Source: CANJIV01 sp046330225 (GTDB taxonomy: Bacteria; Actinomycetota; Thermoleophilia; Solirubrobacterales; Solirubrobacteraceae). From it: a stretch of DNA of 64,000 nucleotides. A model generated the notes under the pieces. That model did not search any database and had not been told where the DNA came from. It was given only the letters and a program-made list of their open reading frames with translations. Of the stretch, positions 39,380-47,803 are shown in pieces (position 1 is the first letter of the stretch; each line of letters begins with the position of its first letter). The position numbers and the translations under genes are program-made. The stretch lies in assembly GCA_046330225.1 (NCBI GenBank), contig JAXLTD010000004.1, forward strand, positions 310,001 through 374,000, given 5' to 3'.

Positions 39380-39472
39380 CGAAGCGGCGAAGGAATCGAA
39401 CCTTCCAACCGTGGGGTTGCCACGGCCTGCCGGTTTTGAAGACCGGATGGGCCACCAGGCCCCTGCCGCTCC
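39380..39472 (-). tRNA. selC: tRNA-Sec (anticodon UCA)
   Basis: The minus strand folds as a selenocysteine tRNA. The acceptor stem has 8 pairs (GGAGCGGC, 39472-39465, with GCCGCTTC, 39388-39381). The D-stem is GGGCC/GGCCC. The anticodon stem is CCGGT/ACCGG enclosing loop CTTCAAA with anticodon TCA. A long variable arm is CCGTGG/CCACGG. The T-arm is GAAGG/CCTTC with TTCGATT. The eight-pair acceptor and long variable arm set it apart from other tRNAs. CCA is not encoded. It implies UGA recoding, needing selA, selB and selD elsewhere in the genome. Confidence 0.93.
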
Positions 39473-39517
39473 GGGGCCGAGACTACGGGGCGGTCCTGCC
39501 GAAGTCTGGCCCGGCGC

Positions 39518-40213
39518 TCAGCGGGCGGTGTACGAGAGCCGGCGCAGCTTGCTCGCGAACTTCGCGGCCAGGCCGCACGAGGCGCGGCCGTTGAACGGCG
39601 CGGTCGACACCTTGGCGCCCACGCGCACGACGGTCCCGCTCAGGCGCAGGACGAGCGCGCACTCGCTTGTGCGCCCAGGCGTCGAAAGGAACACCTTGGC
39701 CGTGGCCGTCCGCGTCCGGGACACCTTGCGGCCGCCCACGCGGACCGTGCGGGTCAGCCGGACCGCGCGGGTGCCCGCGGCGACCGGCGTCCCGCTCGTG
39801 TCGGCCGGGCAGGCGGCCGGGTGGGAGTTGTTGATCGACACCGTCGACGGGAAGCCGAAGCGGTTGCGCGCCTTGCCCTGGTAGAGCACCCAGAAGTCGG
39901 TCGTGCCGGCCGGGCACTGGCCGTCGCGTCCGCGCGGCGGTGTCTGGCGCGACGTCGTGATCAGGTACGAGGCTTCGTCGAAGCCGGCGGTGTTCTTCCC
40001 CGGCTCGCGCCCGTCGCGCCGCGGCCACCAGATCGCCAGGTTGCCCTCGCTGCGCGTGCGCGCGACCGCCACGATCGAGTTCCACGACGAGATGTCGGGG
40101 CGCCGCCCGCTGTCGTCGACCGATCCGCTCGCGGCGGCCGCGGACGGCAGGGCGCCCGCGGCCCCGAGCGTCAGGAGTGCGGCGATTCCGGTCAGCGTCG
40201 TGCGTCCGGACAC
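39518..40213 (-). CDS. Secreted protein of unknown family, 231 residues
   Basis: An exported protein with a signal peptide (LTGIAALLTLGAAGALPSAAAA, residues about 7-28). The mature region contains DISSWNSIVAVARTRSEGNLAIWWPRR, RNRFGFPSTVSINNSHPAACPAD and a basic beta-rich end (VGGRKVSRTRTATAKVFLS). Cysteines occur in pairs, consistent with extracellular disulfides. I do not recognise the family. GTG 40213 was chosen over ATG 40231 because TACGGT (40225-40220, minus strand) sits exactly 6 bases before the GTG, so the ATG would lie within the promoter. It lies directly upstream of selC on the same strand, with 45 bases between. Confidence 0.68.
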   Translation of the reverse strand: MSGRTTLTGIAALLTLGAAGALPSAAAASGSVDDSGRRPDISSWNSIVAVARTRSEGNLAIWWPRRDGREPGKNTAGFDEASYLITTSRQTPPRGRDGQCPAGTTDFWVLYQGKARNRFGFPSTVSINNSHPAACPADTSGTPVAAGTRAVRLTRTVRVGGRKVSRTRTATAKVFLSTPGRTSECALVLRLSGTVVRVGAKVSTAPFNGRASCGLAAKFASKLRRLSYTAR

Positions 40214-40278
40214 GGGCGGACCGTACCGCATGAACGCGGCGAGGCGCGGCACCGCCGTGCGTGCCGCTCGGTGTCGGC

Positions 40279-42507
40279 CTACCGCTGCCGCGGCAGGCGC
40301 CGGACGGGTGCCGCCGCGAGCGTCACGCGGGCCGAGACGCGGGCCGTCGCCGCCCGGGCGCCGGCTGCCGAGTCGGTGGCGGCGAGGCGGGCCGTCACGG
40401 CGAGGCCGCGCCGCCCCAGCCGGGCGATCAGCGTGCGCGCCGCCGCCGACAGGCGCACGGTCACCGGCCGGCTCGTCCCCCACGGGATCTGACCGAGCGT
40501 GACGCGGCCGATGCGCGTCCCGGCCTTCACCTTCACGGTCCGGCGCTTGCCCCCGCGGCGCGTCGCCGGCAGGCGCACCGCCGTCGTGCGCGCGGCAACG
40601 AGCGTGAGCGTCCCGCGGCAGCGCTTGGCCCGGTAGACGCAGCGCACGCGCAGCTTGACCGCGCCGCGGCGGTCCGGGGAGGCCCGGCGCGTCACGATCG
40701 CGACTTCGGGCGGGGTGCGGCCGTTGTCGCCGCCCCCGGGGCCCGTGCCCTCGCCCCGGCTGGGCGGATCGGGCTGCGGCTGGGCCGGCGGGGCGGCCGC
40801 CCCGCCGCGCTCGACGGTCTCGCAGTCGGGCGCCACGACATCGGCGGCGTCGGCGACGACCCGGTCGGTGCCGTCGCCGCACTCGATCGCCGCGTCGCGG
40901 GTGTTGTCGCGCGAGAGGATGAGGTCGTCCCCCGGGCCGCCGAGGAGCCGGTCGGCTCCGGCGGCGCCCTCGAGGCGGTCCGGGCCGGCGCCGCCCACGA
41001 GCTCCTCGGGGCCGGCGGCGCCCGTGAGGTCGTCGCCGAGGGAGGTGCCGATGACCCGCTCGACGTCCGCGCCGACGTCGTCCCCGGGCGCGTCTCCGAC
41101 GGGGAGCCCGTCGTTGGCGAGCCCGTCGCCGATGTCCACGGTCACGCCGTTGGCGAGGGGAGCGACCTGCGCCGAGTAGTCGACCGTGTCGGTCCCCGGC
41201 CCGCCGATGAAGCGGTCCGGGCCCAGGCCGCCGTCGAGCGTGTCGTCACCGGCGCCGCCGTCGAGCTCGTCGCCGCCACCGCCGCCGGCGAGCTGGTCGG
41301 CGCCGGCCAGGCCGCGCAGCCGGTTGTCGGCGCTGTCGCCGGTGAGCCGGTCGTCGAACGGGGTGCCCGTCAGCGCCTCGAAGCCGGTGACGCGGTTGTT
41401 CCCGGCCGCCCCGGTGAACTGGGTCACCTGGAGGGCGAGCGTGACGGCGACGCCGGCGGCGGTGCCCTCCTCGTAGCTGACTTCGTCGAGCCCGTCGCCG
41501 CCGTCGAGCGCGTCGTTGCCGGTCCCGGGCAGGGTGGCGCCGCGGCCCAGGACGACGTCGTCGCCCGGACCGGCAGCGATCGTGTCGCCGCCCGGCGTGC
41601 CCGCGAGCCGGTCGCCGGCCCGCGTGCCGGTCACGCTCTCGATCGACACGAAGCTGTCGCGCCCGGCCGCGCCGGTCGCCTGCCCGCCGGCGACCGCGAG
41701 GTCGAGGCGCAGGGGGTCCGGGAACGGGGCATAGGAGACCGAGTCGAAGCCGGCCCCGCCGTCCACGGTGTCGTCGGCGATGCCGCTGCCGCCGAAGATG
41801 TTCACGTCGGTCTGGAACCGGTCCGGCCCGCTCCCGCCGAACAGCCGGTCGGGCCCCTCGGCGCCCTCGGCGTCGAGGACCGCCGACAGCGGCGCCGTGT
41901 AGGGGGCGGCGCCGCGGGCGTCGATCGTGTCGGCGCCCGACGCGCCTTCGACGTGGACGGTCTCGATCGAGCTGAGCGCGATCTCGCTGTCGCGACCGCC
42001 GGCCTCGGCGGCGGCGTTGAGGTCGATCCCGGGAAGCGACGTCGCCGGGTCCCCGTTGCCGATCAGCACCGTCGGCGACCGCCCGCCGGTCAGCACGTTC
42101 ACGGTGTTGCTCCCGGCGCCGCCGTCGACCTCGACCTCGATCTCGGACTGCCCGTCGGACTCGTTCAGGGTGCCTGGAGCCAGGCTCCCGGCGAAGAGGT
42201 CGATCGTCGGGCTGAGCGTCCCGGCGGTCGTCGCGTCGACGATCGTGATCTTGTCGATGGTGGTGACGGTCGCCGCGGGGCTGCCGCAGGCATTCCCGTC
42301 GACGAGGACCTGATCGCCGTTGCGCTGGCGCGAGATGCGCGGGGCGCTCGCGTTGACCGCCGCGCCCGTCACGGTCACCTTCAGCGCCGTCCCGGTGACG
42401 GTGCACGTCGTGGCCGCGCTGGCCGGCGCGGCGGCGGCGAGGCAGGCGAGGGTGCCGATGCCGATGGCGGCGCGCGCGCCGCGGCGGAGGGAGGACGGGC
42501 GTCTCAT
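40279..42507 (-). CDS. Secreted RTX-like calcium-binding repeat protein
   Basis: A 742-residue exported protein with a signal peptide (GIGTLACLAAAAPASA, residues about 16-31). It has many glycine-aspartate nonapeptide-like repeats (GGSGPDRF, GGAGFDSV, GPGDDVVLG, GGAGDDTLDGG, GGPGTDTVDY, GGPGDDLIL) that would form a calcium-bound parallel beta-roll. A proline-rich linker (PPAQPQPDPPSRG) leads to a C-terminal Ig-like domain (VKLRVRCVYRAKRCRGTLTLVAA). The type fits secreted adhesin-like surface proteins; no type I secretion genes are adjacent and the signal peptide points to Sec export. ATG 42507 has no good Shine-Dalgarno; TAGGTT lies 12 bases upstream. Confidence 0.82.
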   Translation of the reverse strand: MRRPSSLRRGARAAIGIGTLACLAAAAPASAATTCTVTGTALKVTVTGAAVNASAPRISRQRNGDQVLVDGNACGSPAATVTTIDKITIVDATTAGTLSPTIDLFAGSLAPGTLNESDGQSEIEVEVDGGAGSNTVNVLTGGRSPTVLIGNGDPATSLPGIDLNAAAEAGGRDSEIALSSIETVHVEGASGADTIDARGAAPYTAPLSAVLDAEGAEGPDRLFGGSGPDRFQTDVNIFGGSGIADDTVDGGAGFDSVSYAPFPDPLRLDLAVAGGQATGAAGRDSFVSIESVTGTRAGDRLAGTPGGDTIAAGPGDDVVLGRGATLPGTGNDALDGGDGLDEVSYEEGTAAGVAVTLALQVTQFTGAAGNNRVTGFEALTGTPFDDRLTGDSADNRLRGLAGADQLAGGGGGDELDGGAGDDTLDGGLGPDRFIGGPGTDTVDYSAQVAPLANGVTVDIGDGLANDGLPVGDAPGDDVGADVERVIGTSLGDDLTGAAGPEELVGGAGPDRLEGAAGADRLLGGPGDDLILSRDNTRDAAIECGDGTDRVVADAADVVAPDCETVERGGAAAPPAQPQPDPPSRGEGTGPGGGDNGRTPPEVAIVTRRASPDRRGAVKLRVRCVYRAKRCRGTLTLVAARTTAVRLPATRRGGKRRTVKVKAGTRIGRVTLGQIPWGTSRPVTVRLSAAARTLIARLGRRGLAVTARLAATDSAAGARAATARVSARVTLAAAPVRRLPRQR

Positions 42508-42580
42508 CGGTCCGCGCCCAACCTATCCCAGCGCAATCCGGCGTGCGCCGGGCGGCCCGCAGCCGTCAGACTCCAGGCTC

Positions 42581-43291
42581 ATGGCTGAGCTGGACCTCTC
42601 GCGCTTCGACGTCCTCACCTTCGACACCTACGGCACCCTGATCGACTGGGAGGCCGGGCTGCTCGCCGCGCTTGCTCCAATTCTCGCCCGCGCGGGCGTG
42701 AGCGCAGCGGACGACGATCTCCTCGAGGCCTACGCGCGGCACGAGGCGGCGCTCGAGGCCGGCGAGTACCTGTCCTACCGCGAGGTGCTGGCGTGCGCCC
42801 TCGATCGGCTCGGGACCGACCTCGGCTTCGTGCCGACGGCCGCCGAGCGCGCGGCGTTCGGGGGATCGGTGGCGGACTGGCCGGCGTTCCCGGACTCCCC
42901 GGCGGCGCTGGCCGCGCTCGCCGGGCGCTTCCGCCTGGCGGTGATCACGAACTGCGACGACGACCTCTTTGCGGCCTCGCAGGCGCGGCTCGGCGTAGTG
43001 TTCGATCCGGTCGTCACCGCGCAGCAGGCCCGCAGCTACAAGCCCGCCGCCCGCAACTTCGAGCTGATGTTCGAGCGGCTGGACGGGCTTGGCATTCCGC
43101 GCGAGCGGGTGCTGCACGTCGCCCAGAGCCTCTACCACGACCACGTGCCGGCCGCGGCCCTCGGCCTGGCGTCCGTATGGGTCGACCGCCGCCACGGCCG
43201 GGCCGGCGCCGGGGCGACGCCGCCCGCCAGCGCGGAGCCCGATCTCACCGTGCCGGACCTCGCCGCGCTCGCGGCGCTCGCCGCCGGCTGA
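42581..43291 (+). CDS. Haloacid dehalogenase type II-like hydrolase
   Basis: A 236-residue HAD-superfamily enzyme of the L-2-haloacid dehalogenase subgroup: nucleophile D15 in VLTFDTYGTLIDW, then motif II ITNCDDD, motif III lysine in SYKPAARNFE, and LHVAQSLYHDHVPA with the conserved acidic end. The subgroup hydrolyses 2-haloacids or acts as a general phosphatase; substrate unproven. The length matches the family (220-240). Start ATG 42581 gives MAELDLSRFDVL; CAGACT lies 8 bases upstream. It is divergent from the RTX-like gene with a 73-base gap. Confidence 0.85.
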   Translation: MAELDLSRFDVLTFDTYGTLIDWEAGLLAALAPILARAGVSAADDDLLEAYARHEAALEAGEYLSYREVLACALDRLGTDLGFVPTAAERAAFGGSVADWPAFPDSPAALAALAGRFRLAVITNCDDDLFAASQARLGVVFDPVVTAQQARSYKPAARNFELMFERLDGLGIPRERVLHVAQSLYHDHVPAAALGLASVWVDRRHGRAGAGATPPASAEPDLTVPDLAALAALAAG

Positions 43292-43347
43292 GCGCGGCGC
43301 GCGCACCCGCGGCCGCGCGGCTGGCCCGGCGCGGATACGATCGCGCC

Positions 43348-43806
43348 ATGGCCCTCACTTCAGATCAAGCCCTCAAGGCCCTCGCCGGGCTGCGCATCGC
43401 CGTCGGCGCCAGCTCCTGGCTCACCCCGCGCCTGGCCGGAAAGGGGTTCGGGATCGACGCTGATGCCAACCCGGTGGCGCCGTATCTCGCCCGCCTCTTC
43501 GGCGCCCGCGACGTCGCGCTGGCCGTCGGGCCGCTGGCGTCCGACGGCGACGCCCGGCGCCTGTGGCTCCAGGCCGGCCTCGGCTGCGACGTGGCCGACG
43601 CCGTCGCGGCGATCTTCGCCGGGAACACCGGCCAGCTCCCGCGTGCGTCGTCGATCGCGGTGTTCCTCCCCGCGGTCGCGGCGGTCGGCCTGGGGGCGAT
43701 TGCCCTGCGCGGCGACGCGCCGGCTGACGGGCCGGCCGACGTGCCCGCACCCCCGCCCGCCGCGGCAGCGGCGCCGAACGGCGGGCCGGCGCCCAGCACC
43801 GCCTGA
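43348..43806 (+). CDS. DUF4267-like small membrane protein
   Basis: A 152-residue protein with several moderately hydrophobic helices: LAGLRIAVGASSWLTPRLAG, YLARLFGARDVALAVGPLA, CDVADAVAAIFAG and SSIAVFLPAVAAVGLGAIA. A disordered proline/alanine-rich tail of about 30 residues follows. The GLRI(A)xGxxxWLxP start followed by ARxFGARDxALA is typical of small actinobacterial membrane proteins annotated DUF4267; the family number is from memory. Role unknown. ATG 43348 is exactly 6 bases after TACGAT (43336-43341) and has no Shine-Dalgarno, so leaderless translation is likely. Confidence 0.72.
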   Translation: MALTSDQALKALAGLRIAVGASSWLTPRLAGKGFGIDADANPVAPYLARLFGARDVALAVGPLASDGDARRLWLQAGLGCDVADAVAAIFAGNTGQLPRASSIAVFLPAVAAVGLGAIALRGDAPADGPADVPAPPPAAAAAPNGGPAPSTA

Positions 43807-43884
43807 GCGCCGCGCGGGCCGCGCCGCCTGCGATCATTCCGGACCGCACACCGGCGCCGCGACCTCCGCGGCCGGAGCCCGCCC

Positions 43885-44502
43885 ATGGACATCGCCACCG
43901 CGATCGGCAGCGTCTTCGCCGCGTTCGGCCTCTCGGGTGCCGCGGGCCTCAACGCGTGGATCCCCCTCTTCGCGACCGGCCTGCTCGACCGCCTCGGCGC
44001 GATCGACCTCGCCTCGCCCTACTCCGACCTGTCGAGCACGCCCGCGCTGATCATCATGGGCGCCGGCCTCGTCCTGGACTTCGTCGGCGACAAGGTGCCG
44101 ACCGTCGACCACGTGCTCCACGTCGCGGGCACCGTCATCGCGCCGGTCTCGGGCGCGGTCGTGTTCATCGCGCAGACCGGGACCCACACCGAGATCCCGC
44201 CGGTTGCCTCCCTGCTCATCGGGTCGGCGGTGTCGGGCTCCTTCCACGCCGGCCGCTCGGCCCTGCGCCCCGTGTCCACGGCGACGACCGCGGGGGTCGG
44301 CAATCCCATCCTGTCGCTGATCGAGGACGTGACCTCGGTGGCGCTCACCGTCCTGGCGGTGGTGGCCCCGATCCTGGCGTTCCTCCTCGTCGTGGCGGCG
44401 CTCGTCGCCCTGGCCGTCTCGTTCCGGTCGCTGCGCCGGCGGTGGAAGGCCCGGCGGGCGGCGAAAGCCGCGGCCGCGGCCGGCGCGCCGCCGGGCGGGT
44501 AG
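43885..44502 (+). CDS. DUF4126-family membrane protein
   Basis: A 205-residue integral membrane protein with about five helices: AIGSVFAAFGLSGAAGLNAWIPL, a second near ALIIMGAGLVLDFVGDKVPTVDHVLHV, then VIAPVSGAVVFIA, VASLLIGSAVSGSF and VALTVLAVVAPILAFLLVVAAL. The pattern GLNAWIPLF followed by DFVGDKVPTVDHVLH is typical of DUF4126. Function unknown in the family. The C-terminal tail is basic and alanine-rich (RRRWKARRAAKAAAAAG), probably cytoplasmic. The gene starts 78 bases after the preceding gene; no Shine-Dalgarno is obvious. It converges on the MOSC gene with only 4 bases between stops. Confidence 0.82.
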   Translation: MDIATAIGSVFAAFGLSGAAGLNAWIPLFATGLLDRLGAIDLASPYSDLSSTPALIIMGAGLVLDFVGDKVPTVDHVLHVAGTVIAPVSGAVVFIAQTGTHTEIPPVASLLIGSAVSGSFHAGRSALRPVSTATTAGVGNPILSLIEDVTSVALTVLAVVAPILAFLLVVAALVALAVSFRSLRRRWKARRAAKAAAAAGAPPGG

Positions 44503-44506
44503 CCGC

Positions 44507-44968
44507 TCAGCCGGCGGGGACGACCGCGTCGCCCACGGCGATCTCGCCGCCAGTGAGGATCTCGGCCCGCAGTCCGCCGCGATTGACGAGCCCGCGCAGG
44601 ACACCGTCGGCGGTCAGCGTCTCCAAGTGCCGGCACGGATGCGACAGCTCCCGGCCCACGCAGCGGACCGGACCGATGGCGAACTCGGCCCCGAGGAGGT
44701 CATTGAGCCGGATCCCGCGGGTGACGAGCTGGCGGCGCGCGTCGCCGGGGGCGAGCTCGATGCCGGTGTCGGCGGCGAGGCCCTCGATCGCCTCGGCCTC
44801 GATCAGCGTGACGTCGCGGCCTTCGTCGGTCACCCACGGCCCCGGGGCAGCCGCGTAGTAGCGGTCGCCTTCGAGCCCGTGGCCCGCCACGGCGCGCGCG
44901 CGGTCGACGGCTCGGGCGGGGCCGTCGTGCTCGGCCGTGATGTAGATGCCCTCGACGGTTCCGTGCAT
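44507..44968 (-). CDS. MOSC-domain protein
   Basis: A 153-residue protein consisting of one MOSC domain, the beta-fold shared with the C-terminus of molybdenum cofactor sulfurase. Features are GTVEGIYITAEH, the strand-turn GHGLEGDRYYAA, DVTLIEAEAIEGL, RQLVTRGIRLNDLLGAEFAIG and the cysteine-bearing HPCRHLETL, the probable cofactor-binding Cys. Standalone MOSC proteins bind molybdopterin or detoxify N-hydroxylated bases. The window also has a molybdopterin oxidoreductase at 59.5 kb, but no direct link is shown. ATG 44968 follows TAGGCT by 9 bases; that hexamer overlaps the stop of the upstream YhaM-like gene. Confidence 0.85.
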   Translation of the reverse strand: MHGTVEGIYITAEHDGPARAVDRARAVAGHGLEGDRYYAAAPGPWVTDEGRDVTLIEAEAIEGLAADTGIELAPGDARRQLVTRGIRLNDLLGAEFAIGPVRCVGRELSHPCRHLETLTADGVLRGLVNRGGLRAEILTGGEIAVGDAVVPAG

Positions 44969-44980
44969 CGCGGCGGAAGC

Positions 44981-45880
44981 CTAGTGGCCGTCGGCCAGGC
45001 CGAGGCCGTGCTCGAGCGCGCCCTTCACCGACGCGTCGAGCGCGTTGAGCCGGTGCAGCGCCAGCGCCTCCGGCGATCCGTAGCGGCGGCCGGGGGCGGC
45101 GTCCGGGCCGTGGTGGCAGAGCACGCAGTGGATGAGGGCCGCGCGGCGGGCGGGGTCCATCCCCTCGGCCCGCGCCTCGATGAGGCGCACCCCTAGCGGG
45201 ATGTGGCCGAGGAGGCGGCCCTCCTCGGTCAGCCCGATCTCGGCGCCGTACGTGAACTCCTCGGTCTTGCCGAGATCGTGGAGGAGCGCGGCGGTGATCA
45301 GCAGGTCGGAGTTCAGCCGCACGTGCAGCGCGCAGGCCTCGACGGCGAGCGTGGCGACGGCGACCGTGTGCTCGAGCAGGCCGCCGAGGTACGCGTGGTG
45401 GCCGGTGCGCGTGCACGGCGCCTGGCGCCATCGGGCCCGCAGCGCCTCGTCGGCCAGCAGGCGCTCGAGCAGGGCGCGGAACTGCGGCTCGTGGACCTCG
45501 CGGGCGAGATGCTCGAGGAAGCCGTCGAGCTCCTCCATGTCCCGGTAGGCGACGGGGAGGAAGCGGGCAGGATCGGCCTCGAGCCCCTCCGCCTTCGCGA
45601 TCGCCCGCACCTCGATCTGGAGGGCGTCGCGGAACCGGTCGACCCGGCCGGCGACCCGGACGAGGTCGCCGCGCTCGAAGCGGCCGGCGAGAACGTCCGC
45701 ATCGCGGAAGGCCCGCGCCTGGATCGCCCCGGTGCGGTCGCGGAGCTCGAGCGCGAGGTACGGGGTGCCCGACTTCGCGGTCAGCCGGTCCTTGCGGGTG
45801 CACGCGAAGACGCCGACGAGCTCCTGGCCGGCGCGCAGGGCGGCGACGGTGGCGGGAGCGGGGGCGGCGACGTCGGACAT
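44981..45880 (-). CDS. YhaM-like OB-fold/HD-domain 3'-5' exoribonuclease
   Basis: A 299-residue protein with an N-terminal OB-fold (GTPYLALELRDRTGAIQARAF, RGDLVRVAGRVDRF) and a C-terminal HD phosphohydrolase domain (HHAYLGGLLEHTVAVATLAV, then ALLHDLGKTEEFTYG, and RRAALIHCVLCHHG). This domain order is that of YhaM/CbfA, a metal-dependent 3'-5' exonuclease acting on RNA and single-stranded DNA. The metal-binding H...HD pattern is intact. ATG 45880 was chosen because it begins directly before the OB-fold; further upstream in frame lies the divergent PAC2 gene's promoter. The MOSC gene starts 12 bases downstream. Confidence 0.85.
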   Translation of the reverse strand: MSDVAAPAPATVAALRAGQELVGVFACTRKDRLTAKSGTPYLALELRDRTGAIQARAFRDADVLAGRFERGDLVRVAGRVDRFRDALQIEVRAIAKAEGLEADPARFLPVAYRDMEELDGFLEHLAREVHEPQFRALLERLLADEALRARWRQAPCTRTGHHAYLGGLLEHTVAVATLAVEACALHVRLNSDLLITAALLHDLGKTEEFTYGAEIGLTEEGRLLGHIPLGVRLIEARAEGMDPARRAALIHCVLCHHGPDAAPGRRYGSPEALALHRLNALDASVKGALEHGLGLADGH

Positions 45881-45943
45881 CGGGGTGCCATGGTGGCCCG
45901 CCGACCGGACGGCGCACAGCTCCCGGTCCGATACCGTGGGCCC

Positions 45944-46822
45944 GTGCAGCCACTCACCTGGGAACGGCGTCCCGACGGCCTCCGCGCGCCTGCGCTGGTG
46001 TGCGCGTTCGAGGGCTGGAACGACGCGGCGAGCGCCGCCTCGTCGGCGCTGACCTTCGTCGGGCAGTCGCTCGGCGCCACCCGCTTCGCCTCCATCGAGC
46101 CTGAGGAGTTCTACGACTTCCAGGCCACCCGCCCGCAGATCCGCCTCTCCGAGGGCCGCTACCGGGAGATCACCTGGCCCGAGGTGGAGATCTGGGAGGC
46201 GCGGGCGCCGCGGGCACCGCGCGACCTCGTGCTCCTCTCCGGCGCCGAGCCGTCGTTTCGCTGGAAGCAGTTCACGAAGGTGATCGTCGAGCTCGCCGAG
46301 GCGCTCGGCGTCCAGCTCGTCGTCACCCTCGGCGCCCTGCTGGCCGACGTCCCGCACAGCCGGCCGGTGGCCGTCACCGGCCTCGCGTCTGACGACCGCA
46401 TGGCCGAGCGGCTTGGCCTGGACCGGGCGAACTACGAGGGCCCGACCGGCATCACCGGCGTCCTGCACTGGGCCTGCGCCGAGGCCGGCCTCCCGTCGGC
46501 CAGCCTCTGGGCCGCCGTGCCCCACTACATCGCCTCGGCGCCGAATCCCAAGGCCTCGCTCGCGCTCGTCCGCAAGCTCGAGGGCCTCGTCGGGGTCTCG
46601 CTCGACGCCTCGGAGCTCGAGTCCGCAGTCGGCGACTACGAGCGCCAGGTCGACCTCGCCGTGCAGAGCGACCCGGACGTCCGTGCGTTCGTCGAGCGCC
46701 TCGAGGAGCAGGCGTCGGCCGAGGACAACGGCGGCGTCGACCCGGGCGACATCTCCGGCGACTCGCTGGCCCGCGAGTTCCAGCGCTTCCTGCGCCAGCG
46801 CGGCGGCTCCGACCCGGCCTAG
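45944..46822 (+). CDS. PAC2-family protein
   Basis: A 292-residue protein of the PAC2 (proteasome assembly chaperone-like) family. It begins with LRAPALVCAFEGWNDAASAASSALTFV and continues EFYDFQATRPQIRL, LSGAEPSFRWKQFTKVIVELAEALGV and the ALLADVPHSRPVAVTG region typical of actinobacterial PAC2 proteins. The acidic C-terminus (EEQASAEDNGGVDPGD) then leads to a final helix. In actinobacteria these proteins are abundant; a role with the proteasome is not shown. GTG 45944 is exactly 6 bases after TACCGT (45932-45937) with no Shine-Dalgarno. It is followed after 6 bases by the aldose epimerase gene, probably in one transcript. Confidence 0.87.
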   Translation: MQPLTWERRPDGLRAPALVCAFEGWNDAASAASSALTFVGQSLGATRFASIEPEEFYDFQATRPQIRLSEGRYREITWPEVEIWEARAPRAPRDLVLLSGAEPSFRWKQFTKVIVELAEALGVQLVVTLGALLADVPHSRPVAVTGLASDDRMAERLGLDRANYEGPTGITGVLHWACAEAGLPSASLWAAVPHYIASAPNPKASLALVRKLEGLVGVSLDASELESAVGDYERQVDLAVQSDPDVRAFVERLEEQASAEDNGGVDPGDISGDSLAREFQRFLRQRGGSDPA

Positions 46823-46828
46823 GCCGCC

Positions 46829-47764
46829 GTGGCGCACGCCGTCCGCACGGGCGAGATCGACGGCCACCGGTCGGTGACGCTCGTGTCTCCGGCGGGCGTC
46901 GAAGCGACGTTCGCGCCCGGCGTCGGGATGATCGGCTGCTCGCTGCGGGCCGACGGCGAGGAGCTCCTCGGCCAGCGCCACGGGCTCGCCGGCTACGCCC
47001 GCACGGGGTCCACGATGGGCATCCCGCTGCTGCATCCGTGGGCCAACCGCCTCTCCGGGCTCTCCTACGAGGCCGGCGGCGTGGCCGTGACGATCGATCC
47101 CTCTGCCGCGCCGGTCCGCCTCGACGGCAACGGCCTGCCGATCCACGGCCTCCTGGCCGCCGCCCCCTGGTGGGAGGACGTGCGCACCGAGGCCGGCGAC
47201 GCCGCCGTGCTCTCCGCGCGCCTGGACTTCGGCGCCCGCCCCGAACTCCTCGCGGCGTTCCCGTTCCCGCACGTGATCGCCCTCGAGGCCCGGCTCGACG
47301 GCCGCGCGCTGACGATCACGACCACGATCGAGCCAACCGGCGACCGGGCCGTGCCGGTGGCCTTCGGGTTCCATCCGTACCTCCAGATCCCGGGAGCGCC
47401 GCGCGCCGCGTGGGAGCTGACGCTCCCGGTCCGCACGCACGCCGTGCTCGACGGGCGCGGAATCCCGGCCGGCGCCGACGAGCCCGCCGGGCCCCTGTCG
47501 GGGCCGCTGGGCGATCGCACGTTCGACGACCTCTACCCGGCGCTCGACGCGCCCGCCGTCTTCGCGTTCGCCGCGGCGGGCCGCCGGGTCGAGGTCCGGT
47601 TCGGCCCGGGCTTCCCGGTGGCCCAGCTCTACGCGCCGCCTGGCGAGCCGTTCCTGGCCTGCGAGCCGATGACGGCCCCGACGAACGCGCTGGCGAGCGG
47701 GAACGGCCTGCGGTTGGTCGCGCCGGGCGAGCGGTTCGCGGCTGCCTTCGCCGTCGCCGTCTGA
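46829..47764 (+). CDS. Aldose 1-epimerase-like protein
   Basis: A 311-residue galactose-mutarotase-fold enzyme that interconverts alpha and beta anomers of a sugar. Features are GVEATFAPGVGMIGCSLRADGEELLG, HPWANRLSG with the catalytic-site arginine, PIHGLLAAAPW with the catalytic His, VAFGFHPYLQIPG with the second His, and FLACEPMTAPTNAL with the catalytic Glu. All key residues of the family appear in place. The GTG 46829 start lies 6 bases after the PAC2 stop, consistent with translational coupling and no Shine-Dalgarno of its own. The particular sugar cannot be told. Confidence 0.88.
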   Translation: MAHAVRTGEIDGHRSVTLVSPAGVEATFAPGVGMIGCSLRADGEELLGQRHGLAGYARTGSTMGIPLLHPWANRLSGLSYEAGGVAVTIDPSAAPVRLDGNGLPIHGLLAAAPWWEDVRTEAGDAAVLSARLDFGARPELLAAFPFPHVIALEARLDGRALTITTTIEPTGDRAVPVAFGFHPYLQIPGAPRAAWELTLPVRTHAVLDGRGIPAGADEPAGPLSGPLGDRTFDDLYPALDAPAVFAFAAAGRRVEVRFGPGFPVAQLYAPPGEPFLACEPMTAPTNALASGNGLRLVAPGERFAAAFAVAV

Positions 47765-47803
47765 GCCGGTTCCGCCCGAGCCCCCCGTTACAGTCGCGCC
47801 CGC

